Assembly (NCBI GenBank): GCA_010356995.1
Contig: ML996703.1
Span: 620,001-684,000, forward strand
Direction of reading: 5' to 3'
DNA length: 64,000 nucleotides
Source of the DNA: Trichodelitschia bisporula
Taxonomy: Eukaryota > Ascomycota > Dothideomycetes > Phaeotrichales > Phaeotrichaceae
A program made the position numbers and the translations under genes. The notes beneath the pieces are model-generated. The model saw nothing but the letters and a program-made list of their open reading frames with translations. It ran no database searches and had not been told where the DNA came from. Positions 21,569 to 32,523 of this stretch are shown here, in pieces; the first letter of the stretch is position 1, and each line of letters starts with the position of its first letter.

Positions 21569-24192
21569 TCAAACATCAGCACTCCGTCCCTTACCCTTGT
21601 CTTTGTCCTTGGAACTGGGGACGACAGTCGTCTTCATGACAACATAGAGCTCCTCCTTTCCCTGCGCGTTACGCTCGTACTCGTCGATGACGTCTACGTA
21701 CGTACGCTCGCCCTCGGCTCCGGCGTCGCTGCTGAACCCCTCGGCACGACCACTCATATGTTCACGAGGCGAGATCTGTGAGGCGCGCCCACCGTCATCG
21801 CCCAGGACAGCCCGGGTTGAGGCCGGGTTACTCAACTCCGAGTCAGTGGACGGAGTCGACACCCTAGCACGGTAGGATGGCCGGTGGGAGGTGCTCGGAG
21901 CTTGCGGAGAGGGAGCATGATGAGAAGTCACCATACGGGGATGGTAATACTCGGAAGACCGAGTAATGGCTTCCGCACGGCTAGATCCCGCTTGTTTAAT
22001 GCTCGAGCGCTGCGGGTGAGAGGAAGGGGGCGGTGGGCTTGCCCGACGAGCATAAGAGCGAGGTTCAGCACGGCGGGATCGAGCATCTGATAATCACTGA
22101 TTAGCAGAGTTCAAGGCGACTCATTACAATGATTATCACTGGTACGTACCAGCATCAGACAGCTCGAGCCGATTCAGGGAGTGAGCGATTGATCCGGTTG
22201 CTTCGCGAGGCGGGCCTTTCCTGTAACCTGATGTGTAGTCCCTAGCAACTCTGCCTTCAAGATGTACATCGGGTGCATCCACATAGACTCTCATGCTATC
22301 CCTGTCGACCTCGCGGAGTCTATGTCCAAGCGGGCTCGGCGACCTAAACGTGTGACAGGGCTGCTCCCCATGAGTGTCTGGAGCAGGAGGAGACCGACTC
22401 AAAGAGACCACACGCCGGAAGCGCCGACCATCATCCTCGGTCGCGACAACAACACGCTGGCGGCCCCGAGCTGCCTCGTTGACGCTCTCGGCACGCATGC
22501 TTCGAGAAGTCGCGGGAGGAGGCGGTGGAGCTCGGTAAGATGGACCGAGGCTAGGTGACGGACCGAAGTGCCGGCTGTCGTTGAAATATTCCGCATAGTG
22601 TCCATGCTCTGAGCGCGGTGGTGCTGCATGCGACGAGGGCTGCGGGCATTGCGAAGGGGCAGTCATGGGATGATTAGAAGCAGCAACTGGCGGCTGCTGG
22701 GAAGGAGGTGCTTGTGGATATGGACCAGGCGGGAGTTGAGAGGGACCCTGTTGGTACTGGATAGGGGGCGCAAATGGAAAGGGAGCAACACCACCAGGCG
22801 GGAACTGGAATGGAGGACCTTGGGGATGCTCGGACGGAGGGCCAGGCGGGTATGAATGTGCGGAATCGGATGGACACGCGGGACCTGGTGGATACATGGG
22901 ACCGGATGGATGATGAGAGGGCGTACCACCAGGTCCGGATGGTGGACGAGGCGAGGGGCTGGGATGCGGAGGATGAGAGCCGTCATCTTTAGGAGGTTCA
23001 ATGCGGCCCTGGAAAATTTCAGTAACAGCTCCAAAGGAAGATAAAACACAGTGCCTTACTTGTTTAAGCCACGCCTGAGTAGCCTCATGAGCAGATCTAT
23101 CGTCCTCTGGGTGCAGAGATTCCGCGCGAAACGGCCCCCCATTGGAGTCAGGCTGACGAGAGCGTACATCATAACGCTCCCGATACACGAATTCGCGCCC
23201 ACCGTCCTGATGGTAGAACATGAATCCATGCCGACGATCGTCCCCACCGTCGTCGTGAACTACCGAGAGTCGAGTACGATACTGAGATTGGGCAGGCGCA
23301 GACGGTGGAGCAGCCATTGCTTCAATAGACCTCAGCTCCGATGAATCATCGTCTTCCATCTTGCGGCACCTGGCACAAACTCCAGCGTCCACAACGACAC
23401 CCGGCATCAAGGGATTCTTCTTGTGGTAAGATGCCGACCGCGGGTTTCCGCAAATTCCGCAATGATGAGCAACGACTGTGAGTTGTCCGGCTCTACCAGC
23501 AATGTGCATCGGACTCATGTTGGGCATACCGATAGGTGAAGCCGGTCCTGGATCAGTCCTTCTAGTCGAAACGACAGACTCGATCGCGTCCTGCCACTCG
23601 TTAGGCCGCACAACACGTGGATCGGAAATCACCCCTAAGCAAGAGATACTTGAGTTTGTAGGGATAATGTTGAGATACTTACATCGGCAGGACCTGGACT
23701 CTGGGGAGCACTGGGAGGTGGAGCGCTTAATGGCGGAACCACGTTAGAGCCAACAAATTCTGGACCTTCTCCCCACCTGTTCGAGGATGTTAGGGGCGGA
23801 ACGCGTGAGTATTTGGGTTGGATTACTGACTGTTCATTTGAGCCAGGGGGCATAAGAGCAGGAAGCTGCGGTGGATTCGACATCCCAGAAGGAGCCATTT
23901 GCGGAAGACCACCAGGAGGCATGTACGGGTAGCCAGGCATCGGAGGCCCTGGATACGGCAGGCCCGTCGGCATGCCTGGAGCAGGAGCTGGCATGTAGTT
24001 TCCTTGACCTAAACCGCCGGGGACACTGCCACCTTGTTAGTACCGTAGGCATCGAAAGCAGTCGGAAGGCACGACATACTCCCATGGAAAGATAGTGTAA
24101 CTCCAGGTTTGCGCGAACTGTCCCGACGGACGCCGCTGCTCTCCCGGAGGCCCCATTCTGTAGCCATCACCATCGACAGGATGCCGAGACAT
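21569..24192 (-). CDS. Large Pro-rich disordered protein with a C2C2 finger, unknown function
   Basis: Exons (minus strand): 24080-24192, 23827-24025, about 23683-23710, 23060-23634, 22150-23008 and 21569-22086, giving about 763 residues. The first intron has GTATGT...TACTAAC...GGCAG, the fourth GTAAGG...TTTTCCAG and the fifth GTACGT...TATCAG. The N-terminus reads MSRHPVDGDGYRMGPP...TWSYTIFPW, then Pro/Gly/Met-rich repeats. Next come VVRPNEWQDAIESVV and a probable zinc site HHCGICGNPRSASYHKKNP...GVCARCRK (two CxxC pairs), a long PPGP-rich segment, and a Ser/Arg-rich C-terminus with a conserved-looking GERTYVDVIDEYER. No enzymatic motif. The junction between the Pro-rich exon and VISDPRVV is ambiguous: the obvious GTAAGT donor is out of phase unless a further intron (GTAATC...GCTCTAAC...) is removed. 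Role unknown; possibly a scaffold or RNA-associated factor. Confidence 0.78.
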
Positions 24193-24846
24193 CGCAGCAA
24201 ATCGTTAAATTGGTGATGAAGTTTCAAGTGAGGTACTCTCACAGCAGAAAGCTCGATGGTGCAGGATTATGGTAAAAGTATGTGAAGTGTAAGGTTTCGG
24301 AGAAAGCAAACTGAAGCGCACGATAGTGTGTAGTAAGTGTTTGGGAAATGGCTTCGAGAAGTGGAAGGTACGGTTCTTTTGGGTCGTGCCTTCCGCGAAT
24401 GTTGACAGGCTAACCATGACAACGAGGCACGTGAATAAGGTGATTGCGACCTCCGTGAACACCAGATATCGATTATGCCGGGCCATCTTTTATCCCCTTC
24501 TCCCCTTTGATCTGATAGAGCTCTGGTGGTACATTTACCTCGTCTTGGGATGCATGAACTTTGATGGGGTCTCATCTTGGCGTCCACAGCCTTGCGCCTT
24601 GTCCGGCTTAGTTCTAGAAATCCAACCAAAGCCAGAGCCTTCAGAGTGCTTACGTACCTCCAAACAGCTGTCATGTTGTCTCAGTGAATTCACAGTCTGG
24701 CTCTTAATGCAAGACCCACACTTGGTTCTAAGCAATTCAAAGAAGCCTGTCATTTCTTTTTTGTCTTGCCCGTGACGCCTTTCAGACCACCCGAAGTACT
24801 TTACATCCTTTATGATCCAACTCCTGCTTCATTTGTCTAACACCTA
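24193..24846. other. Promoter region of the C2C2 gene and 3' region of STT3
   Basis: No gene supported. An open frame at 24326-24775 (plus) has no ATG-based conserved content and lies antisense to this short gap between two minus-strand genes. Confidence 0.45.
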
Positions 24847-27328
24847 TCACTCCGTGCGCAGCACCCTGGGCCCTCTGCGCTTGGCCGATCGCTTCTTCTT
24901 GTGTCCCTTGTCGAACGCCACAGCCGAGGCATGATCGCGACCGAAGTTATCCAGATCCTTGACTTTGTAGATACGAATGATCCAGTTCTCGCTCGTGAAC
25001 GCTTCCTCAATTGTGCTCAGCTGTGGGCCCTCTGCCGGCAGCCTCACGCCGCGAACACGATCTTGCGCTTGCCCGGCCGGGAAGAGCGAGTTATAGTTGT
25101 AGTAAGACATCTTGTACCTGAATGCATATGTTAGCCATTGTTACCCTGCGGAAAACCGTGCAAACTTACATCAAGCTGTTCTTCATGGCCGGCGTGGCCT
25201 CGTCGTCAACGCGGTACTCGCCCCTCGCGGTGAAAAAGTCGCGCTCCCGGACCTCGTCAGGCCAGATGCCCTCGGCAATGCGCACCATCCAGAGGAATTT
25301 GTTGATATCATCGCCGGAGTACCCCAGCAGCCCGCCAAAGACGACTAGAACGTAATCAACCTCGTGCTGTCGCATGATGGGATAGCTGACTTCCTCTCTG
25401 GAGCTCATCGCCTTGCCGACAGTGGCGATATGGGTGTTGTTCCACGTGTTGTTGTCGACGAGGGTGGGACGATCTGCCATGCCTCCGATCTGGTAGCCGT
25501 AGTCCCACCAGGACATGATTTTGGCATTGTCAGGTGTGTTCTGGCGGAGCCAGTAGTAGGCCTCCCGGTAATCATCGATGATGTGCTGGCTTCCATCAGG
25601 CAACCGGCTGGCAAGTACCACGGAAGGTGACGAGTAGGCGTTGGAGGTGACCCAGGTACAGTGGGCAACGAATATCAAGAGATATACGATGATGGACCCA
25701 GTGATGGAGAACTTGGAGGCGAATGAGTAGATCCCAACGAACTGCCTGCGCGTTGACCGTAGCTGTTCGGGCAGGAAAGCCGTTGCCTTTGAAGACTCGG
25801 TGCTTTCCTTAGGGACCTCGGCTTGCGTGGGCTTGTCCGCTACAAGATAGATGTCCAGGATCTGCGAAATTGCCATTGCAGCCGCTACGCAAACGATAGG
25901 TGTAAGCGTAAGCATCAAGCGAACCATGACGCCAGCGAAGTAGCTCGCCAGAACCGCGTAGATCACAATAAAGACATGCTCATCTCGCAGGGTCTGAAAG
26001 CACAGGTAAATCCCAGCAGGGAAAAGCCAGATGAGGAGATTCAGGTCGAAGAAGAAAGCGGGCCAGGCCGTAGGTTGATGTTCCGACACCGAGGCGATGA
26101 TGGGAATGTGGATCTTGGCGTAGCCGGTATCCCAAAGTGAATAGAAGCGGCCAGTCCACGGAGCAATCACGCCAGAGAGCGTCAACATGACCAGGCCTGC
26201 GAGGGAGACGAGGAATATCAGGAGGACGAGGCTGCGAAGAAGGGTCTGGAACTGCTTGCTGGGAAGCTCCTGCCGAATGAACTCGACAAAGGCAACGATT
26301 TGCAAGAGACCGAAGACACCTGCAGCGGTTAGCCGACAGTTAAGAGGCGTGAGCAGATATAACGTACCTAATGCAGCCATGTGTTCACTACTCCGAACCG
26401 GAAGGAAACCGACGAACGGAATCTGCATGCTCGCCAGAGTGCCCAATGCATACCAGGTAGTGTAGCTGACATATAGGCGCGGACTGAAGCGGCCCATGCA
26501 TATGAGGACAAAGGCATGAAGGGGCAGGAGATTCGTGATGAAGACATATCCACCCCATGCGGACACCATGTATCCGTAGAAGAGCGCCGTCAGGGCCCCC
26601 CACATAACGGAGCCATCTTTCAATGATTTGATCCAGAGGTAGAATGTGAAGACGAGGAGGAAGATGGCAATGGCCTCGTTGTCGTAGCTTCCCGCGACGG
26701 AACGTGAAATGTAACCAGGGGTGATTCCCATGAATGCCGCCGCCAGAAGGCCCGCAGATGGTGAAGGTGTCATCTCAGCGGTAAAGAGATAGGTCGCGAG
26801 CGCTGTTAGCCCAGAGAATCCCGGTGCGAGTAGAACGCAGATATTGCGGATATCGACCGGGAAGGTAAGGAACCGGAGGAGATGGTAGATGATGCCGCTG
26901 GTGACCATCAGACCGGGGTAGAGGGTGCCGCCCGTTACACGCCCAAGTGGATGCCATGTCCCTATTTGCATCATGTATCAGTATATGAGTCGGGTACAGT
27001 GCGAGCATCATAAGAGTACTGACTGTCGTCGAACCAGTCCCAGAAGCTATAGAAGCCGTTCTGAACGAGGTATTTAGTCGCGCGAAAGTTGAACCACGGA
27101 TCGACTGGAAGAGGTGTTAGCGAGTTCATCCGCACCTATAGTTAGAGGCGAGGCGCTCGTACATTCGTGAATTATGCTCTCAAATCGGATCACGGAGAAG
27201 AGACGACTGGACACGGCAGCCGCAGCAATGGTAAGGAGGATGATGACGCGCAAGACGGTACGCGCATTGCGGGTTTTTTCGCCGTCGAAGATAGGCTCCA
27301 AGAGGCCATGCGCCATAGGGGCAGCCAT
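24847..27328 (-). CDS. STT3: STT3, catalytic subunit of oligosaccharyltransferase
   Basis: ER membrane enzyme that transfers the dolichol-linked glycan to Asn-X-Ser/Thr sequons (GT66 family). Exons 27163-27328, 27024-27104, 26368-26961, 25170-26319 and 24847-25117 give 753 residues, the usual length. Seen: start [16 protein letters not shown], first transmembrane helix, the [15 protein letters not shown] motif with catalytic Asp at about 57 rebuilt by splicing, [19 protein letters not shown], the SYDNEAIAI acidic motif, and about a dozen hydrophobic helices. The luminal WWDYG acceptor-binding motif lies near residue 550, followed by [14 protein letters not shown]. Every splice junction restores conserved sequence. 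The 48-bp third intron (26320-26367) is a multiple of three and stop-free. The upstream gap to the neighbouring protease gene is only 283 bp and carries two E-boxes. Confidence 0.98.
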
Positions 27329-27460
27329 TGCTGCCCTCAAGTCGAAAGAAAGAGGAAATAGTGGGTGGGTTAAACGTAGTCCAACCTCTCAGCCGTGTGC
27401 TTCACGAAGCTCGATGAGGCCAGCTACCACTTTCCTCCAGAGCGACCGTGCAACGGCGAC

Positions 27461-27500
27461 GTCACGTGCAACAGAGACCCCCTTGCATTAGTCACGTGAC
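27461..27500. promoter_or_regulatory. Paired GTCACGTG E-boxes upstream of STT3
   Basis: CACGTG occurs at 27463-27468 inside GTCACGTG and at 27493-27498 inside the perfect 10-bp palindrome GTCACGTGAC. The centres are 30 bp apart, about 135-170 bp upstream of the STT3 start codon. GTCACGTG is the classical bHLH (Cbf1/USF-like) site. Function here is inferred from motif, palindromy and position only. Confidence 0.6.
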
Positions 27501-27611
27501 GCATATGTCAAGACGTCTCAGATGGGATAGTTCTAATCTTGCAGCTGGCATTGAATATCTTACACTTCTATGTAAAGACGCTGAAGTAGCAACTAATAAT
27601 ATCGCGTCGGA

Positions 27612-28871
27612 TCATTTCCCGCGAATACCATTATTCACCAGAATTCTCGGATCGCCGGGCAGTGTCGGGCCAGTGATGACATCTCTCAGGCCAGTGTCCT
27701 TCAAGAATGCCTTCATCGCCGGTGGATCTTGAGCAAGCGACTGGTTCGCCGTCATCAAATACGCAACAATGCCCGCGACATGCGGCGCGGCCATACTCGT
27801 CCCAGTCAACGGCCGAATAACATTATCTCCTCCAATATAAGCCGACACGATGTTCGATCCAGGGGCGTACACATCGACACAGGAGCCCGTGTCACTAAAT
27901 TTCGAGATGGCGTTAGAGATGTCAATGCTGCCCACCGTTATTCCGTTTCCGCCCGTGCCACCACTTGAGGCCGGGGACCCCGTACATGCGTCTTCAGCAT
28001 CATTTCCGGCGGCGGCAATAGTGTGCACGCCCGCATCGTTAGCAGCCTTGATTGCCATGTTCATAGCGTTAATCTTGGGAACGCGCCAGGACATGTTCAT
28101 GACACTCCCGACAAATCCAGTTTGGTTGCGGCGGGCCATATGCGAGTCGATAGCGTACCCCACCGCTTTGAGTGCAACATCACTCGAGCCCGTGCCATTG
28201 TCCTCGAACATTTTGATTCCGAGGATGTTGGCTCTAGACGCAACCCCAACAAGCATACCCGCTGCGATGCCGGAGACATGAGTGCCGTGGCCGGTCCCGT
28301 CCTCAACTGACCCCACGAGAACCTTAACCTGGGCTCGATCTTGAAATGCGACATGCTGGGTATTGATGCCACTATCCAAAATGTAGATGTCCGCACCAGC
28401 TCCAAGCCCGCTGCCAGTATCAAAAGAATATGTGAAGTTCAGCGTGCCGGGATTTCCACTGATGGTGCCTGCACTCGAGATGCGCTCCAATCCCCAAGGC
28501 GCGGTAGAGCGCGTTTCGACCATGGATACGTTGGCAACTTCTTCGACAATGGCGACATCGGACATTTCGGCAAGTGCGTCGAGGCAATGCGCGTCCATGT
28601 TGGCGCTAAATCCTCGAAAGCCCGATCCATTGAAGTGGTTCACGACGTCCTCGTGCTCAGGGTAAAGTCCAAGGCGCGATAAAACATCGTCGATAGATGG
28701 CTGATTTGGTAGGGTCGAGTCGAAAAGAACGATGTGATGCTTTCCACCGGACTGATGGACGGAATTAGAGGGTAGGTCGGTGGATGTATCGATGCGGGGG
28801 GTGGGATGGGCGATGATGGTAGCGGCCACGCCCAAGGCCAGAAGGATGTAGTGCAGCAATCCTGGAGTCAT
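27612..28871 (-). CDS. Secreted subtilisin-type serine protease (S8, proteinase K family) with atypical substrate-pocket motif
   Basis: Intronless, 419 residues. An N-terminal hydrophobic signal sequence (LLHYILLALGVAATIIA) is followed by an inhibitor I9-type propeptide (HHIVLF...VAIVEEVANV, about 44-115) and the mature S8 domain beginning near APWGLERIS (about 124). Catalytic residues are all present: Asp166 (ILDSGIN), His195 (GHGTHVSG), Ser359 (GTSMAAPHVAG), with oxyanion-hole Asn290 (AAAGNDAEDA). Oddity: the segment that in proteinase K-like enzymes reads NMSLGG is NMSWRVPK here (residues 259-266), so both glycines lining the S1/S4 cleft are replaced. Several N-glycosylation sequons occur (NGS, NVS, NFT, NQT, NMS, NGT, NQS). 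It lies tandem to STT3 on the same strand. Extracellular or vacuolar proteolysis is expected; specificity may differ from the norm. Confidence 0.94.
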   Translation of the reverse strand: MTPGLLHYILLALGVAATIIAHPTPRIDTSTDLPSNSVHQSGGKHHIVLFDSTLPNQPSIDDVLSRLGLYPEHEDVVNHFNGSGFRGFSANMDAHCLDALAEMSDVAIVEEVANVSMVETRSTAPWGLERISSAGTISGNPGTLNFTYSFDTGSGLGAGADIYILDSGINTQHVAFQDRAQVKVLVGSVEDGTGHGTHVSGIAAGMLVGVASRANILGIKMFEDNGTGSSDVALKAVGYAIDSHMARRNQTGFVGSVMNMSWRVPKINAMNMAIKAANDAGVHTIAAAGNDAEDACTGSPASSGGTGGNGITVGSIDISNAISKFSDTGSCVDVYAPGSNIVSAYIGGDNVIRPLTGTSMAAPHVAGIVAYLMTANQSLAQDPPAMKAFLKDTGLRDVITGPTLPGDPRILVNNGIRGK

Positions 28872-29963
28872 GATTGATATCGGGTGTCGTAGTGAGGAAA
28901 GCCTGGCTAGTGAGGGCTTCGAATGAGGCTTTTAAGGTAGGGTGCCGAAGTGAAGGAGATGATGTGAATATGACCTTTGAATGTGCAGTTAGTGAACTGA
29001 AATGGTGGGCTATTGGGAGAGGGGTTTCAATAGCATATCACACTCTACACTTACAATGCGTCTGCCGGCACAGTATGAATGAGTGAAGTAGGTTCTCCAG
29101 GAATCCCGAATAGGATGAGGACTGCGTAGGCTATGGTACCATTATACCGACAAACCTATGCGCTGTTATTTCGTTTCTCAAAACCGAGGTTCCGGAGAAG
29201 CCACGATAGAATTCCCCATTACTACAGAAGTAGTCGGAACACTGGCACTAAATAGTGCGTGAGACAAGCGGAGGTGTACGTTCCCTCCAGCGACACGCCA
29301 GAGAGCCGCCCTTGTCATTCTACGTGATGTTTTGGCCAAGGGAGAAGGCATGAGGCCTGTGTTGCCAGCCTCAACTTTGACTAACCCATTGGTGTAGGGG
29401 AATGCTCCGGCGTGAACAGCCGTAAGAGGTGTGACCAGGGCGTTTCAAAGCCGTTGAGCAGAGTCCGAGTAACGGGAAGGTCATGGCTGCCCAGATCGCG
29501 TGTCGCCAAATGGAACCGCGCGTGGCATCCGAGAACGGAACGAGACGTGCACGGACCTTCCCTGTTTGACGCTTTACCCGAAGACAAACGAACCAAGAAC
29601 AACGCGGCAAGATCGCACAACGGTTGGCATCTGTCACTCCAGCAGTATTCGGGGCATTTCACAGGACAATATTTTCAGGTTGACATATCCTAAGATATTT
29701 TTGCTTCTTGACTTCCTTTAAGCTCGCTCCGCTCGCCGCCAGTTTCCCCTAGCCTCCCCCAGCTCAAGACGCTCATTGAATAGTTGAAAGCTTAAGGTAC
29801 ATTGCAAGCCTCACTGGGTGGCATACAGAGTACAAGAGCACGGCTTTAGAGCTGAGCTTCCACGGCCACATATCGACCCGTTTGACCCATATGACACGAG
29901 AGATAGAATCGTTCAACAGCTACAGATGAGCAGGCACTGCAATGCAGAAATTATCCTGGTCCC
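28872..29963. other. Intergenic, no supported gene
   Basis: Promoter side of the protease gene (left) and 3' side of the glutaredoxin gene (right). Short overlapping frames at 29371-29721 on both strands have no recognisable content or splice logic. Confidence 0.5.
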
Positions 29964-30851
29964 TCATGATTGCTGAGCCGCTGAGATCTTATGCACGGAG
30001 TACTCGGAGAGGAAGTCAGGGTTATTTTGGAACTCTTCCTGAACCTATGGGAAAGTGAGTAACGCGATATCGACACACGGGGTGATGCTTACGATATCGA
30101 TGCCCCCAACGAGTTCACCATCGACCCAGAGTTGCGGGTATGTTGGCCAGTCAGCGTACTCTTTCAGGCCCTGCCGCACATCGTCATCTGCTAGTATGTT
30201 GAAGAAGCCGTAGCGAATGCTCCGTTCCCTCAACAGCGCCACAGTCCGCCGGCTGAATCCACACTGTGGAGCGCTCGGTGAGCCCTTCATGAACAGCATA
30301 ACAGGGGCCGCCTTCACAAGCCCCTCCAGCCGCTTGAAGAGCTCTTCCTTGCTAGGCTCACCGGAGGGCTGCTCCGTATTTGACGCTTCCTTTGCTTCGA
30401 TGGTTCCGTTCTCAGTAACAGTAGGCTCCTGAGCCGGCTTCGTGACAGCCTGTGCTGGAGGAAGGTCGAACTTCCCAGTCTCCGAGCCCTTGCCTGCATA
30501 CTTCTCCACAGCCGCCCGTACCTTCTCCGCGTTGCTCCCCGATATTTTTTCGAGGACTTTTCCATCCTTCTGCAGGACAATGTAGGGTACGGCTGTTACG
30601 TCGTACTTCTCAGAGGTATCTGGCAGTTCCTCCGCATCGATAGAGAGAAAGGCGATGTTAGGAGGAGACTGGCTTGTGTAGGTGCTGGCAAGCGCCTCCA
30701 AGACTGCTGACATCTGCTTGCACGGCGCTGCCCATGGCGCATGGAAGTAGATGACCAGGAGAGCAGAGGGAGGATAGGCGGCAACTGCATTCGAGAACGC
30801 TTCTTCGGTGGTGATTTGGGTAACTGCGACGGAGCTTGGTGATCCACTCAT
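29964..30851 (-). CDS. GRX4: Multidomain monothiol glutaredoxin, Grx3/Grx4 (GrxD) type
   Basis: Cytosolic/nuclear [2Fe-2S]-bridged glutaredoxin that hands Fe-S clusters to client proteins and signals iron status to transcription factors. Exons 30093-30851 and 29964-30044, with a 48-bp intron (GTAAGC...CCATAG) joining GGIDI to VQEEFQNNPDF; 279 residues. A thioredoxin-like domain spans 8-115, where the usual WAxxC site reads WAAPCKQM (single Cys44). A Glu/Pro-rich linker follows, then the glutaredoxin domain (about 170-270) with the diagnostic CGFS at 197-200, WPTYPQLWVDGELVGG and the C-terminal EEFQNNPDFL. One Grx domain, as in Grx4 and fungal GrxD. In Aspergillus and fission yeast this protein regulates HapX/Php4-type iron repression with the CCAAT-binding complex, whose HapB subunit lies at the left edge of this window. 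Shares a divergent promoter with RPF2. Confidence 0.97.
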
Positions 30852-31365
30852 CGTGAACAAGACGGGTTGAAGTTGAGGTTTAGGTTGAGGTCGAGTATGA
30901 AGTGGTTGCCCGGAGAGGATTTTTTGGAGGCAAGGCGATCACAGCCACAGGGAGGGATGACGCAAAAATGGCGCAATTATCGACAAGTGTGGCCTCCAGA
31001 CCAGGAAGCAGATTGCAGAGGAGTAGTAATCAGTGGTCTCGGTTTTCGAGTTGGTGGTAGAGATGGCTATTTGGTATTAAGGTGTGCTGTGATTATGCTC
31101 CGATGCTGCGGGGGTCAATTGGACTTCTACGGAGTACTCCTTCTTGCCCCTCAACCCCATTTTGCCCCTCTCCGATTTGCGGTCCGTGGCGCCAAGCCTG
31201 ACGTTTTTAAGGCTGTCACATAGCCTCCCCCTCCCCTTCCCCTGCTAGCGCCATCTGATAACGCAACCTTAATTTTCGGGCGCAACTGTGAAAAAGTTCC
31301 GCACTCGAGTTTAAGGACAAGGCGCACTTCTGTCGGTCTCCCCTTACCACATTCACATTCTCACC
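30852..31365. promoter_or_regulatory. Divergent promoter between glutaredoxin and RPF2
   Basis: The 514 bp separating two outward-facing start codons must hold both core promoters. The RPF2 side has a CT-rich block (about 31226-31245, CCTCCCCCTCCCC) and the leader ACATTCACATTCTCACC just before its ATG. A TGATAA (31256-31261) could serve a GATA factor such as the iron repressor SreA, but a single hexamer is weak evidence. Confidence 0.55.
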
Positions 31366-32364
31366 ATGCTGCGCCAAATGTAAGTTGCTCTGTTCCAGCT
31401 ACCGGACGAGTCTCACTCGACATACAGAAAACCCAAAAATGCGCGCTCGAAGCGCGCGCTCGAGAAGAAGGAGCCGCAGCTCGTCGAGAACCCGAAGATG
31501 ACCCTAATTCTTCGCGGAGAGAAGTGCAGCAACATCGTCCAGCTAGCTCTAGCAGACATAAACTCCCTAAAGCGCCCATATACCACCAAATTTACCAAGA
31601 AAAACGCCATCCACCCGTTCGAAGACGCAGCTTCCCTCGAATTCTTTTCTGAAAAGAATGATGCCTCGCTCCTCATCTTCGGCTATCACATCAAGAAAAG
31701 GCCACACTGCTTGACCTGGGTCCGGTGCTTTGAGCACAAGGTTCTTGATATGCTTGAGCTTTACCTGGATCCGGAGAGCTTTCGGACGCTGGATCAGTTC
31801 AAGAACGCGAAATGTGCTGTCGGCCTTAAGCCCATGATGTCCTTCACCGGAACGCTGTTCGAGAGCCCTACCCCCAACGCCTACACGTTAGCTAAGAACA
31901 TGTTTCTGGATTTCTTCCGGGGGCATGATGCCGCCAGCGTCGACGTCGAGGGTCTACAATTCATGATCCACATTTCTGCGGAAGAAGAGGTTGAAGGCCA
32001 ATCGAGCCCGATGATCAAGCTGCGAGTGTACCGAATCATTACAAAGAAAAGTGGACAGAAGCTCCCCCGGGTCGAAATTGAGGAGATGGGGCCAAGAATG
32101 GACTTCAGAGTTGGTAGGGTCAAGGAGGCGGATGAGGCCATGTGGAAGGAGGCTCTGAAGCGGCCGAAGCAGCTGGAGCCGAAGACGAAGAAGAATATCG
32201 ACATGGACTCGATGGGCGACAAGATTGGCAAGATCCACGTTGGCAAGCAGGACCTGTCCACGCTACAGACCCGCAAGATGAAGGGCTTGAAGCGTGGACG
32301 GAATGAGATGGACATCGATGGAGAAACGCTTGTGGGAGAGGAAGCGGCGAAGAGGGCAAAATAA
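31366..32364 (+). CDS. RPF2: RPF2, Brix-domain ribosome production factor
   Basis: Nucleolar 60S assembly factor that with Rrs1 loads the 5S RNP (5S rRNA, uL5, uL18) onto pre-60S. Exons 31366-31379 and 31428-32364: a 14-nt first exon (MLRQ plus two bases), a 48-bp intron (GTAAGT...ATACAG), then a single long exon; 316 residues. The Brix fold runs from about residue 29 (KMTLILRGEKCSNIVQLAL) through FGYHIKKRPHCLTW, FEHKVLDMLEL, GLKPMMSFTGTLFE, DVEGLQFMIHI and the carboxyl strand PRVEIEEMGPRMDF. The C-terminal tail is Lys/Arg-rich (TRKMKGLKRGRNEMD). These motifs are standard for Rpf2. The very short coding first exon is common in fungal ribosome-biogenesis genes. Confidence 0.97.
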
Positions 32365-32523
32365 TTTATATTGGCTTCTACGCGGAATGTTCAGGAATTG
32401 GAGATGGAGTTCCGGCGCCCTATCGGTCACTCCGGCGTTGTCAGACTAGTATACCAGCCTGTTTCAGCCGGAGTTCAAGGTCTAAAAGCAATTCAACCTT
32501 GTAGCTGTATAAATTACACGAAG

